The notes beneath the pieces are model-generated. The model saw only the letters and a program-made list of their open reading frames with translations, did not search any database and had not been told where the DNA came from. From Glaciimonas sp. (lineage in GTDB: Bacteria; Pseudomonadota; Gammaproteobacteria; Burkholderiales; Burkholderiaceae_D), in assembly GCA_012927585.1 (NCBI GenBank), contig JABBOY010000036.1:62001-126000 (forward strand): a stretch of DNA of 64,000 nucleotides, given 5' to 3'. Below are positions 7,970 through 16,700 of this stretch, one piece after another. The translations under genes and the position numbers were made by a program. How positions within the stretch are numbered: position 1 is the first letter of the stretch; every line of letters begins with the position of its first letter.

Positions 7970-8647
7970 ATGATTATCAGCACTGTACCAAGTCCCACCA
8001 GACCTTCTGCCAATGCAGAAACACCTCAAGCCCCATTCGACCAAAGATTGCAGCGCGCCTTATCCGATTTGCGGATGGGACGCCCGGTCTTGCTGATGGA
8101 TGATTTCGATCGGGAAAATGAAGCCGATCTGATCCTCGCCGCTGAAAAGGTCACCGTAGAATCCATGGCAGTATTGATCCGTGATTGCAGCGGGATTGTT
8201 TGCCTGTGTTTGACCGATGAAAAATTGCAGCAATTACAGTTGCCGCCGATGGTCGCGCAGAATGACAGCCGTTATGGCACGGCATTTACGGTCACCATCG
8301 AAGCCAAGCATGGCGTGACCACCGGTGTCTCGGCAGCGGACAGGGTCACCACCGTATTGGCCGCAGTTGCCGCTGACGCACAGCCGGACCATCTGGCCCG
8401 ACCAGGGCATGTATTCCCGTTGCGTGCAGCACCTGGCGGTGTCCTCAGCCGACGCGGCCATACTGAAGGTTCGGTCGATCTGGTGCAGATGGCGGGGCTG
8501 ATGCCGGCAGCCGTACTAAGCGAATTGATGAATCCGAATGGCAGCATGGCCAAGGGCAATGATGTCGTGAAATATGCGATTGCCCATGATCTGGTCTTGT
8601 TGTCGATTGATGAGTTGGTGAGCTATCGTTTGCAACAAGCATCTTGA
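7970..8647 (+). CDS. ribB: 3,4-dihydroxy-2-butanone 4-phosphate synthase
   Basis: A 225-residue enzyme converting ribulose 5-phosphate to 3,4-dihydroxy-2-butanone 4-phosphate plus formate, for riboflavin synthesis in the cytoplasm. The metal/substrate motif [12 protein letters not shown] (residues 44-55), the [11 protein letters not shown] loop and RPGHVFPL...[11 protein letters not shown] with catalytic His are all visible. The length is that of the RibB domain alone; no GTP cyclohydrolase II domain is attached, unlike RibBA fusions of many Burkholderiales. A separate riboswitch-controlled ribB copy is common in proteobacteria. The ATG at 7970 is preceded by GGAG at 7956-7959, 10 nt away. 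Confidence 0.95.
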   Translation: MIISTVPSPTRPSANAETPQAPFDQRLQRALSDLRMGRPVLLMDDFDRENEADLILAAEKVTVESMAVLIRDCSGIVCLCLTDEKLQQLQLPPMVAQNDSRYGTAFTVTIEAKHGVTTGVSAADRVTTVLAAVAADAQPDHLARPGHVFPLRAAPGGVLSRRGHTEGSVDLVQMAGLMPAAVLSELMNPNGSMAKGNDVVKYAIAHDLVLLSIDELVSYRLQQAS

Positions 8648-8756
8648 TGCAAACTGGCGCGCTGAGCGGGTCTTGCCGCGCCATAAGTGCTCATTAATAC
8701 CGGTGCGGCTTGGAAGTTATCAATCCTTGGCGCTGCCGATGCAACGCTGCGCACCG

Positions 8757-8802
8757 GATTGATGCTCTCATCCAGATTACGGGTAGTAATACTCGCCATC
8801 AT
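8757..8802 (-). pseudogene. Remnant of a FitA/StbC-type antitoxin start
   Basis: On the minus strand, an ATG at 8799 with GGAG just upstream begins MASITTRNLDESI. This matches the opening ribbon-helix-helix strand of FitA-like (plasmid stability) antitoxins. Homology stops after about 13 residues and no toxin (PIN domain) gene follows. I read it as a decayed toxin-antitoxin fragment. The match is short, so chance cannot be excluded. Confidence 0.4.
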
Positions 8803-8910
8803 GTGCTCCAAAGCTGTGCCGGATTGGCTCACTGATGGTGTCAGAGTTGCTTTGATCAGAAAAAAATCGTGGTCTGTCTAGCGTATCAAGTGAGCATCCA
8901 GGGGAAAGCG

Positions 8911-8953
8911 TGTATCCGGCAAGAATCCAAACATGCCGATCCCGCCGGAAACA
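8911..8953. promoter_or_regulatory. Upstream inverted repeat of the NTP_transf_8 gene
   Basis: TGTATCCGGC (8911-8920) and GCCGGAAACA (8944-8953) are inverses with one mismatch and a 23-nt spacer. They carry the same core (TCCGGC / GCCGGA) as the perfect palindrome 30 bp downstream, which suggests two operator sites for one regulator. Confidence 0.5.
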
Positions 8954-8980
8954 ACCATGCCCGGCCTTGCGTCACAGTTA

Positions 8981-9023
8981 TGTTTCCGGCAAAATAATAG
9001 AAATCAATATTTTGCCGGAAACA
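8981..9023. promoter_or_regulatory. Perfect 16-bp inverted repeat at the NTP_transf_8 start
   Basis: TGTTTCCGGCAAAATA (8981-8996) and TATTTTGCCGGAAACA (9008-9023) are exact inverses around an 11-nt spacer. The right arm ends 2 nt before the ATG at 9026, so the structure covers the region where a ribosome binding site would be. A weak promoter (TTGCGT at 8967, AAAATA at 8991) overlaps the left arm. It could work as a DNA operator or as an mRNA hairpin controlling initiation. Confidence 0.7.
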
Positions 9024-9025
9024 TC

Positions 9026-10018
9026 ATGAAGCTGCTATCCAATCAGCAACGACTCCACCTGGTCAACAGTGAACAACTCTTCGACAATTATCGTGTCGCA
9101 CAGCGCCACGCGAAAACGTACCGCTACGGTATGCGCTGGAAGACGGTTCGCGGCACCGAGTATCTGTTCAAAGACCAGGATAGGCGTGGAAATGGCAAGT
9201 CGCTGGGCCGACGCTCGCCCGAGACCGAGGCAATATTACTCACATTCACCAACGGACGTGCGGCGGCGCAGGAGCGCTTGCGACTGATAACAGAGCAAAT
9301 TGTCGAACAGGCAAGGTTTAGCAAAGCATTACGACTGGGGCGCGTCCCCCGCGTCGTGGCGCGCGTGCTGCGGGAACTGGATGAAGCCGGCCCCCATGAA
9401 AATTTCACGGTGATTGGCACGCAAGCCCTGTATGGGTACGAATCGGCCGGCGGCGCGCATTTCCTGCTCGAATTGCTCGCTTTCGGCGATGTCGATTTAT
9501 TCTATGATGCCCGCCATAAAATCACTCTGGTGTCAGACAAAATCGATGGCGATGGTTTGCTGGGCTTGCTGAAAAAAGCCGACAAGACATTTGAATGCGT
9601 CCGCGAGAATGGGTACCGCGCTGCCAATGCGGGTCAGTTCATGGTGGATCTGGTCATTGCCCCGCACGGAATGCAGCGGGCGGACGCGGTGGCCTTTGGC
9701 GCATCAGATCTGGTGGCAGCGGAAGTGCCTGGGCTGCAATGGCTGTTAAACACGCCGAAAATCGATACGATCGCGATTGATGAAGACGGCTGGCCGGTAC
9801 CGATCAAAGTGCCCGACCCGCGCGCATTCGCGTTGCACAAGGCATGGTTATCCGGCCTGAACACGCGCGACCCGATCAAGAAGCCACGCGATCTGGCTCA
9901 AGCGCGCGCCGTTGCAACTCTCGTTCGCGAACAGATGCCGCAGTTCTCTTTTGAGGAAACATTGACATCGTTGCATGGCGATGTCCGGGCAATGCTGCCG
10001 GTATTGTTCGTTAGTTAA
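9026..10018 (+). CDS. GSU2403-family nucleotidyltransferase-fold protein (NTP_transf_8)
   Basis: A 330-residue protein of the NTP_transf_8 (PF12281, GSU2403) type, a predicted pol-beta-like nucleotidyltransferase fold. The core is visible as VIGTQALYGYES (residues 129-140, the G-[ST] helix) followed by GDVDLFYDA (154-162) with the paired Asp residues 155 and 157. The N-terminal part (1-110) is basic and helical. The ATG at 9026 is chosen because the region just upstream is a regulatory palindrome rather than coding. Biochemical activity of this family is not established to my knowledge. A nucleic-acid-modifying or toxin-like role is inference from the fold and from the accessory setting (antitoxin remnant upstream, REP and transposase downstream). 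Confidence 0.8.
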   Translation: MKLLSNQQRLHLVNSEQLFDNYRVAQRHAKTYRYGMRWKTVRGTEYLFKDQDRRGNGKSLGRRSPETEAILLTFTNGRAAAQERLRLITEQIVEQARFSKALRLGRVPRVVARVLRELDEAGPHENFTVIGTQALYGYESAGGAHFLLELLAFGDVDLFYDARHKITLVSDKIDGDGLLGLLKKADKTFECVRENGYRAANAGQFMVDLVIAPHGMQRADAVAFGASDLVAAEVPGLQWLLNTPKIDTIAIDEDGWPVPIKVPDPRAFALHKAWLSGLNTRDPIKKPRDLAQARAVATLVREQMPQFSFEETLTSLHGDVRAMLPVLFVS

Positions 10019-10262
10019 TTAACTTCCAGGAGGGGCAGGCACTGAGGTTTTCCCGCAAATATCCGCGAATATTCAATCTCGGGTTTGGCAGCCCAAGCTA
10101 CCTTGACATGACGAACATCACGAAATATAGCCCCACTTCTTGAATTGCGACTGCAGCGACGGATCGTTTTTGAATGCTGTGAAATACACAAACTCAGGCG
10201 CAAGAACAAGCCCATTCGGCCAGACGACGGTATCGAGTTCCGGCTCGACGGCAACTTGGGAT
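10019..10262 (-). pseudogene. DUF2442-like gene remnants
   Basis: On the minus strand, 10255-10118 encodes VAVEPELDTVVWPNGLVLAP then EFVYFTAF. This resembles the C-terminal half of DUF2442 proteins (VDPELGTIVWPNGADLAPEF pattern). Its N-terminal half is missing and replaced by the REP unit at 10266. A second fragment (10114-10015) begins RDVRHVKVAW, like a DUF2442 N-terminus, but continues differently. No intact gene is present. Such proteins often pair with DUF4160 partners, none of which is seen. Confidence 0.4.
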
Positions 10263-10265
10263 CCC

Positions 10266-10302
10266 GTAGGGCGTAATAAGCGTAGCGCATTACGCCGCAT
10301 GC
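10266..10302 (+). repeat. REP-like unit, copy D
   Basis: GTAGGGCGTAATAAGCGTAG followed by CGCATTACGCCGCATGC. It differs from copy B at one position. It directly abuts the stop of the REP-associated transposase at 10303, as expected for a RAYT flanked by its own REPs. Confidence 0.8.
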
Positions 10303-10848
10303 CTACTCCGTATAACCCGATTGCTCCTCATCGCCACCTGCCCAATCTGCGGGATAAACACCGCGACCTACCAACAGGTGAAACGTCGAATACGGCCAAT
10401 CAATCACCTTGCGAACCAAACCATGCTTGAGCGGATTGATATGGACGTAATCCATGTGCGCAGCAAAATCACGGTCATCGCGAATCAAATGTTCCCAATA
10501 ACGGCGTTGCCAAATACCCCGTTCGCCACGACGCACACGGGTGGCGGAGCGCCATTCCGTTTTCGGAAGTGATTTGGAAAAGCGGATTTTAATCAGACGC
10601 CAACGTACCGCAAAATCCGCATCGCCAATCGGAAGTTCGATTACGCAATGCAAATGATCCGGCAACACGACCCAGGCGTGGATGGTGAAAGGATGCGTGA
10701 CCCGAACCACCCGCACAGCGTCGCGCAGAAGATCGATATGCTGCACCAGCAAATCGTTGCCGAATCGCTGCAGCAGATTCACAGTGAAGAAATAAGTGCC
10801 GCCCGGATGCCAAGCGCGTCGGGTGTGGGCATTGTTGGAATTTAGCAT
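10303..10848 (-). CDS. REP-associated tyrosine transposase (RAYT, Y1_Tnp)
   Basis: A 181-residue transposase of the TnpA_REP / transposase-17 family that acts on REP hairpins as single-stranded DNA. The family start [20 protein letters not shown], the HUH pair in [12 protein letters not shown] and the catalytic Tyr region [14 protein letters not shown] are all visible. The start is placed at the ATG at 10848 (or 10857). The open frame runs on to 10986 but that part is REP-derived sequence. REP-like units lie immediately on both sides (10266 and 10902), so this is probably the gene that spread them. The domain appears complete and could be active. Confidence 0.88.
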   Translation of the reverse strand: MLNSNNAHTRRAWHPGGTYFFTVNLLQRFGNDLLVQHIDLLRDAVRVVRVTHPFTIHAWVVLPDHLHCVIELPIGDADFAVRWRLIKIRFSKSLPKTEWRSATRVRRGERGIWQRRYWEHLIRDDRDFAAHMDYVHINPLKHGLVRKVIDWPYSTFHLLVGRGVYPADWAGGDEEQSGYTE

Positions 10849-10901
10849 ATGCAACATGCGGTGGAGCGCGCCAAGACGTAACGCCCGGCCGTTGCCCAAC
10901 T

Positions 10902-11020
10902 GTAGGGCGCAATAAGCGAAGCCCTTGCAGGGCGCATATCCGCTTGCAAGCGGATACCGTTCCGCAGGCGCGGGGCAGTACCCCACGAAATCCCTGCTTC
11001 ACCATTGCGCCGCATGCTGA
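10902..11020 (+). repeat. REP-like unit, copy E, interrupted
   Basis: The left half GTAGGGCGCAATAAGCGAAG (10902-10921) and right half CATTGCGCCGCATGC (11003-11017) match the REP unit. They are separated by about 80 bp with its own hairpins (CCGCTTGCAAGCGG near 10940). It lies upstream of the transposase start and forms the left arm of a second composite with copies 3 and F. Confidence 0.65.
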
Positions 11021-11073
11021 GGGTGCATGGGTGATGCGTTGCGCAGCCCAGCCTTCTTGTTTTTATGAAAAAT

Positions 11074-11154
11074 GTGGAGTATCAATTAAAACAGGCACAT
11101 TACCGCCCGTATCAATTGTGGTATTTAAAAATACACTTGTAGGTATGCGCAGAA
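11074..11154 (+). repeat. GGAGTAT-type dispersed repeat, copy 3
   Basis: Starts GTGGAGTATCAATTAAAACA then GGCACATTACCGCCCGTATC and TTTAAAAATACACTTGTAGG. Nearly identical to copy 2 and in the same orientation, again between two opposed REP units. Confidence 0.75.
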
Positions 11155-11208
11155 CATACGGCGCAATGCGCTGCGCTTATTGACGCCCTACGAATTGCGC
11201 CTTACGGC
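11155..11208 (-). repeat. REP-like unit, copy F
   Basis: ACATACGGCGCAATGCGCTG then CGCTTATTGACGCCCTACG, followed by an ATTGCGCCTTACGG tail. It is the inverted right arm of the second composite element and lies 58 bp from the stop of the AAA ATPase gene. Confidence 0.75.
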
Positions 11209-11266
11209 CTTCTATACATTCCAAATGTTGGGTTTAGCAGCCAAATCTACGAGCTACGTTTGTTTA

Positions 11267-13633
11267 TTAAGTTGGCACACCAATACTTTCAAGTAGTGCT
11301 TTGTATTGATCAGGGTCTTTTTCTTCAATTTTGTCCAAAATGAATTGAGCTACTTTTTTCATTTCTGGAACGTCTATTGGGGCGATACTCCTTTCAAATA
11401 TTCCCTCAAGGTGTGAGTACTCGTTGTTGAGTCTATTAGTAATTGTCGCAGCAATTGGGTTGTCACCAAAAAAACGTGATAATTTCCCATTATCTTTTTC
11501 GTTTGCATTTGGATATCTGTAGTAAAGATAAGCTTCTAAAAATTTTCTCGCATTGTTTGCGTAGTTATAGAAGCAATCATGATTGATTTCAATCGAATTT
11601 GTATCAGCCGTGGCACATTTATATACTTGATGAAACAAGTAGTTGAACTCTGTAACGTAGTCCTTAAGATATGACGGCATAAGTCTAATTATACTTCCAG
11701 TACTTCCTTTTTCAATAATGAAATAACGGCGCTCAATATCCTTTCCAGCGAGATCCTTTGAATACAATCGTTTCAAATACTTTAAAAAATCAAGGTTATG
11801 AGTTGATATAAATAATTGTTTGAATGTGTCATTTTTGACAATTTCATTGTCTATTAAGCTGAATAAAAAGAATATATGATTTTCATCGAGGCTTGAAATT
11901 GGGTCATCAATCCAAATAATTGGGCTATTATTTTTAGTTTCTATATCCTCAAGTTTTGCCATAAAATAACAAAACGCAACCAAACTACACTCACCTTCGC
12001 TTAAATGATGGGCTTTATTGTCATTGCGAATGACTTCAAACCGATATCGTCCCTCGCTCTCTTCCGCTTTTAGGGACAATGCATCATGGCCAAAAAAATG
12101 ATTCAGGTAAAAATTAACACGGTCAGCTCCTTTACTTTCATCTCTAAGCTGTGATTTTAGAGCATTGATTTTTTCTCTTTGTTCTTTAACAAGTAATGCT
12201 GCTTTAGCTGTTTCGTCCTTTGCAGTCGATTCTGATGTTGTTAACTCAGAAATTTCGGCCAATTCTTTTGAGTATTGGATGTTTTCCGAAAACAACAGCA
12301 CATCGTTTAAACGCAAGGTGGTTTTTGCGTCTTGCTGCTTCTTAGCTAATGTACCTGTATAGGCATTGGACTTAGCTCGCAGAATTTCGAAATTTGAAAG
12401 TATGTTACTAATTTCAGAAGAGAAATTTTCTAGTGGTTGAATGCTGATGGGTATAAATATATTCGCAATTCTGATGTCTAAAGCATCATTTAATTCAGTT
12501 AATTTTTCAATATATTTCTTTGATGTATTTTCAAGTTCAATTATAAGTTTTTTGAATTCTGTTTTATAAAAAGAATAAAAATCTACTTCATTAAATCCAT
12601 TCAATTTAGTAGCTCGCCCCATTTCTTTGGCGATCTGGTGTGTCATGGATTCAATGGATGTTCGTAGTTCTTCAGATTCTTTATTAAAATGTCTATCTAA
12701 TTTTTCTCTTAGGTCCATTGGTAATAGGCTTCCGCAAAAACCACATGTTTTTCGGTTGTCATCGTGATGCTGTCTACCGGAACGCACCCAATCTTGAAGT
12801 AAAGCATCATTCAAAAGTTCTTGAATTGGTTCGGAAATTGATATTTTTTTCTCAAGTAATATCTTGGTATCGTCAAAAAGTGTCGCGAAAGAGAGATTAA
12901 TTTCTAATATTTCAGAGATAATTGGTTTTGGTTCTTCTTTTAGTAATAATATTAACTGAGTAGTGACTTCGTCTTCAGTGCGAATAAAGTTGGACGATGT
13001 GGCCCTACCAATATCTTTTTCGAGTTTTGGAACGTTATATGTGGCATCTCCATATAGTTTATTGTGTTTAATTCCTGTACCAGTCTTATTTGCTTTTACT
13101 GATAATTTATCTTCCAATGCCTTTTCTTTATCCCTCGTTTGTTGTTGAGCAAGGGTGAACGATGAATTAGAGTTCTTTAAATTTCCTAGAAGTCCTGTTC
13201 CAACGTCTTCTGCTCCAAGTATGCCTTCTTCATTTTTTATTTGAAGTTCAAGCCTATTATTGTCATCGCCAAGGATGGCAAAAGACTTAATGCTATCATC
13301 TGAATTGGATATAAAACTGAGATTGTCTTTAACAAAATCTTCATTAAAAACACGAATGATTTGATTGTGATTTTTTAATGAATTTTGAGTGCAGTTGATA
13401 TTCCCTTGAAACTCGACATTGAATTCAGGGTTGGGATATTTATCAGATAGCACGCCAGTTTCCATGGCTCGAATAATTCGAGATGTAGTAGTCTTTCCAG
13501 AATAATTTCGTCCATACAAGATATTGACCCTCTCGAATTCACCAACGGTATCGTTTTTGTTTCTGACCGATTTGTTCCAGTCAAAGTCATTAAAAACGGC
13601 AAGTTTTTTTATTGATTTAATTTTCTTGATCAT
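11267..13633 (-). CDS. RloC/PrrC-like AAA ATPase, candidate anticodon nuclease
   Basis: A 788-residue AAA_13-type (PrrC/RloC-like) ABC ATPase. Walker A is GRNYSGKT (residues 41-48). A long coiled coil is split by a CxxC (C297/C300 in TCGFCGSLLP), like the RloC zinc hook. The signature is HHLSEGECS (about 544), Walker B is IIWIDDPISSLDE (about 570-582), and STHNLDF is the switch. The C-terminal region holds R696-x3-E700 (NNARKFLEAY) and H741 (NEYSHLEG), in the order of the PrrC Arg-Glu-His set. RloC/PrrC proteins cut tRNA anticodon loops after phage attack; that this one does is inference. The gene is visibly AT-rich against its neighbours, suggesting transfer. The ATG at 13633 fits the family start; a GTG at 13708 would overlap the sbcC stop by 3 nt. 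Confidence 0.75.
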   Translation of the reverse strand: MIKKIKSIKKLAVFNDFDWNKSVRNKNDTVGEFERVNILYGRNYSGKTTTSRIIRAMETGVLSDKYPNPEFNVEFQGNINCTQNSLKNHNQIIRVFNEDFVKDNLSFISNSDDSIKSFAILGDDNNRLELQIKNEEGILGAEDVGTGLLGNLKNSNSSFTLAQQQTRDKEKALEDKLSVKANKTGTGIKHNKLYGDATYNVPKLEKDIGRATSSNFIRTEDEVTTQLILLLKEEPKPIISEILEINLSFATLFDDTKILLEKKISISEPIQELLNDALLQDWVRSGRQHHDDNRKTCGFCGSLLPMDLREKLDRHFNKESEELRTSIESMTHQIAKEMGRATKLNGFNEVDFYSFYKTEFKKLIIELENTSKKYIEKLTELNDALDIRIANIFIPISIQPLENFSSEISNILSNFEILRAKSNAYTGTLAKKQQDAKTTLRLNDVLLFSENIQYSKELAEISELTTSESTAKDETAKAALLVKEQREKINALKSQLRDESKGADRVNFYLNHFFGHDALSLKAEESEGRYRFEVIRNDNKAHHLSEGECSLVAFCYFMAKLEDIETKNNSPIIWIDDPISSLDENHIFFLFSLIDNEIVKNDTFKQLFISTHNLDFLKYLKRLYSKDLAGKDIERRYFIIEKGSTGSIIRLMPSYLKDYVTEFNYLFHQVYKCATADTNSIEINHDCFYNYANNARKFLEAYLYYRYPNANEKDNGKLSRFFGDNPIAATITNRLNNEYSHLEGIFERSIAPIDVPEMKKVAQFILDKIEEKDPDQYKALLESIGVPT

Positions 13634-13704
13634 TGAAAAAAGTCTCTCTGGTATGAAAAATTTCTTATGTGATTTACTTTGCCATAGGGAAACGCTTGAA
13701 AAAC

Positions 13705-16700
13705 TCACCCAACCCCCACCAAACTCCTCCCTCCCGCCGTTCTCTGCACCAATATCCGGGTCGCAATTCGTTCCGTCATTTCCTGCACATGCGAGATCAC
13801 GCCGACTTTGCGGCCCATCGATTGCAGGCCGTCTAGCGCGTCCATTGCAACGCGCAGCGTGTCGGCATCCAAACTACCGAAACCTTCATCGATGAACAGC
13901 GATTCGACCCGCACCCGGTTGCTTGATAGCGATGCGAGGCCGAGCGCTAACGCTAGCGATACCAGGAACGATTCGCCGCCGGATAGCGAGTGGACTGAGC
14001 GCAATTCATCCCCCATGTCCTGATCCACCACCATCAGCGCCAGCGTGTCGCTGATGCGCTGCAGCCGGTAGCGGCGCGAGAGTTCGTTCAGGTGGCGGTT
14101 GGCGTAGCCGAGCAGTACGTCGAGCGTGGTTTGCTGCGCGTAGTTGCGGAATTTTTTGCCGTCGGCAGCGCCGATCAGGTCGTTGAGTGTCGCCCACAGC
14201 CGGTAGGTGGCTTCCTGTTTGGCGATGATGGTGAGCATGTCGGCCGCATGCACGCGGCGCGCCTGGTCTTGGGCTAATGACAGTTGCAGTTCGGTGGCTG
14301 TGGCGTGGGCGCTCTGGCGCTCGGCGGCCAGGGTGTGCAGCGCTTGCTGCAGCGTGTCTATTCGGTTGGCGCTGAGGTCGGTTGCAAGCTGGGGCGCAAT
14401 CGCGTCGGCTTGTGTTGCATCCAGCGAGTTTTCTATATGGGTTGTATCGGCTGGATTGGCATCTTGCGGTGGGCGCTGTTGTTGGTGCGCTTGCCGTTGG
14501 CTGCTGCGCTCTTGCAGCACGGTGGCGGCTTGCTGGGCGGCGGCGTCGATTGCGTGCAATTGCTTGCGCTCAAAGGCGGTCCAGTCGGCGGGGTGGGCTA
14601 GCAGCGCGTGCAGTTGGGTGGCGTCGAATGGTGCTAATGCGTTGTCGGAATCGGCGTTGTCGACAAAATTATTGGGAACATTATTTGCAACGGTAAAACG
14701 GCTGATCCAGTCGGCGACTTGCTCGGCGGCGGCTTGGGCTTCGCTGGTGTGGTTGGCGAGGCGCGCTTTGGCTTGTTCCAGCGCTTCGCTAAAACGGGTT
14801 TGGGCTTGCTTGCTGTCGTTGCTGACTTGGGTGCGCTGGAGCAACAAGGTTTTGGCAGCGGCAATCGCGTTGGCAAGTTGCGTTTCAATTTGTTGTACTT
14901 GCTGGCCGTTAAATAGCGCGTGGCGTTGGGCTTGCATCGCTTTCAATGCGGCGTCGCTGGCGGCGAAGGTGCTGCTGGCGCGCAATTGATCGGCTGCTGC
15001 CTTGCTGTGCGCATCGAACAATCCGCTGCGTTCCAGCGTCAGGGTGGCGTTGCGTTGCTGGCCTTGGTCGCGGGCATTGCGCTGGGTTTGCCATTGCTCT
15101 ACGTTTTGCTCGCATTGACTGTAGAAGGCGTCCGGCTGTTGCTGCCAGTCGATTCTCCAGCCGATTTTTCCATTTTCCGTGTCAAGCGGATCGCTGAAGG
15201 CGGCATCGAGTTGGTTCAGGCACTGGGTTAAGCGTTGCTGGCTTTGGTGCTTTTGTTCGGTGCCGGCGCGTTGTCTGGATTGGGTCTCAAACAGTGCGGT
15301 TTGCATCGCGCCGGCGGCTTCTTTCTTTGCGTTGTGTTCTGTCGCCGCGCGCTCGAATGCAGCTTGGGCTTGGTCTTTGGCTTGAGCGGCGTTGCGCCAA
15401 TCGGCGTCGATCTGGTTGATGCTGTGCAGTTGGGTTTGGACGGTGGTGCGCTGGCCGGTGAACCAGTCGGCTTGTTGTGCGGCATCAATCTCTGTTAATT
15501 CACTGGCAATCGGGTGCGCTTGCCAGTCTTGCTGGTGGCGTTCTAGCGCGGCCTGCAATTGTTGTTGTTCTTGCCCGGTGGCAGCCAATTGGCTGCGGTG
15601 GCCGGCGGCGTCCGCGCTGTGGGTGGCTTGCTGTTGGTGCGCGTGTTGAGATTGCCGGCGGCATTGGGCAACTTCGGTTTGCAGGCTGGCCAGCATCGCG
15701 TGCAGTTGCGGATTGTCTACAGAATATGGATGCGCGGTAGCGCCGCAGACCGGGCAGGGCGCGTCCGGTTCCAGTGCGGCGCGCAAGGTTTCTACGTTTT
15801 CACCGCAGGCGGCTTCGGCGCTTTTTAGCGAGCGTTCGGCTTGCGCCAATGCAGCGCTGTACGCCGGGATCTGTGCGCTGACTTGGGCCAATGCAGTATC
15901 GGCTTGGATTGCGGCTTGCCGGCTGTTTTGGCTTTGCGTGTGCAGCGCTTGTTGGCGGGTTTGATGCTCGGCCAGTGCGCGCCAGATTTGCTCGGCGCTG
16001 CCGAGTTGGTCGCGGCGGATTTCTGCGTTGTGCTTGCGTGCTTGCAGCGCGGCGATGTCGATGCCGGCGTGTTGCTGCGCGGCGTGCCGGCGCTGCTGGT
16101 CGGCCTCATTCAGTGTGATGCCGGCTGCGGCAAGCGCCTGGGTCGTCGCGTTGAGCTGTGCGCTCTGCTTGGCTTCAGTTTGTAAAAATGTTGCCAGTAT
16201 GCCTTCAACATGAACTGTTTCAATGCGGAAAGTGCATGCCTGCTTTAGGAGTATATCCCAGCGCGGCCAACTTTCCGCCAGCGTTTGCAGCGCTGCGTGT
16301 TGCGCTAGCCAATGTTCGGTGGCTTGCTGCTTTTGTTGCGCGTCGGTGATTTCGGTTTGCTTGCTGTGCAGGTTTTTCTGTGCCAGCGCGGCAGTTTGAC
16401 CGGCATCGATTTGCGCTTGCTGCGCTTGACGATGCGCGGGCAGCGATGTGTCGATGCGGGCGTCGAGCGCCTTGGCTTGATCCAGCGTGGGGGCGGCGTT
16501 GCTTTGCGCTTGCTCGGCGTCCGCCAGCGTGCATTGCGCGATTTCCAGCGCGGCGTCGGCCTGCCGACGGGTTTGCCCGGTGTTGGTCAGCTTGGCCTGG
16601 CAATCGGTAATCGCGCTGTGATCCTGGGCGATGGTGCGCGTCAGTCGGTCTACTTCGGCCACCAACGGGCGGGCGGCTTGTACCGATTCAACCCGTTGCA

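Noticed and set aside
7234..11208. CRISPR-like array suggested by repeated units
   Set aside because: Repeats are unevenly spaced, inverted relative to each other and hairpin-forming. There are no spacers of uniform length and no cas genes.
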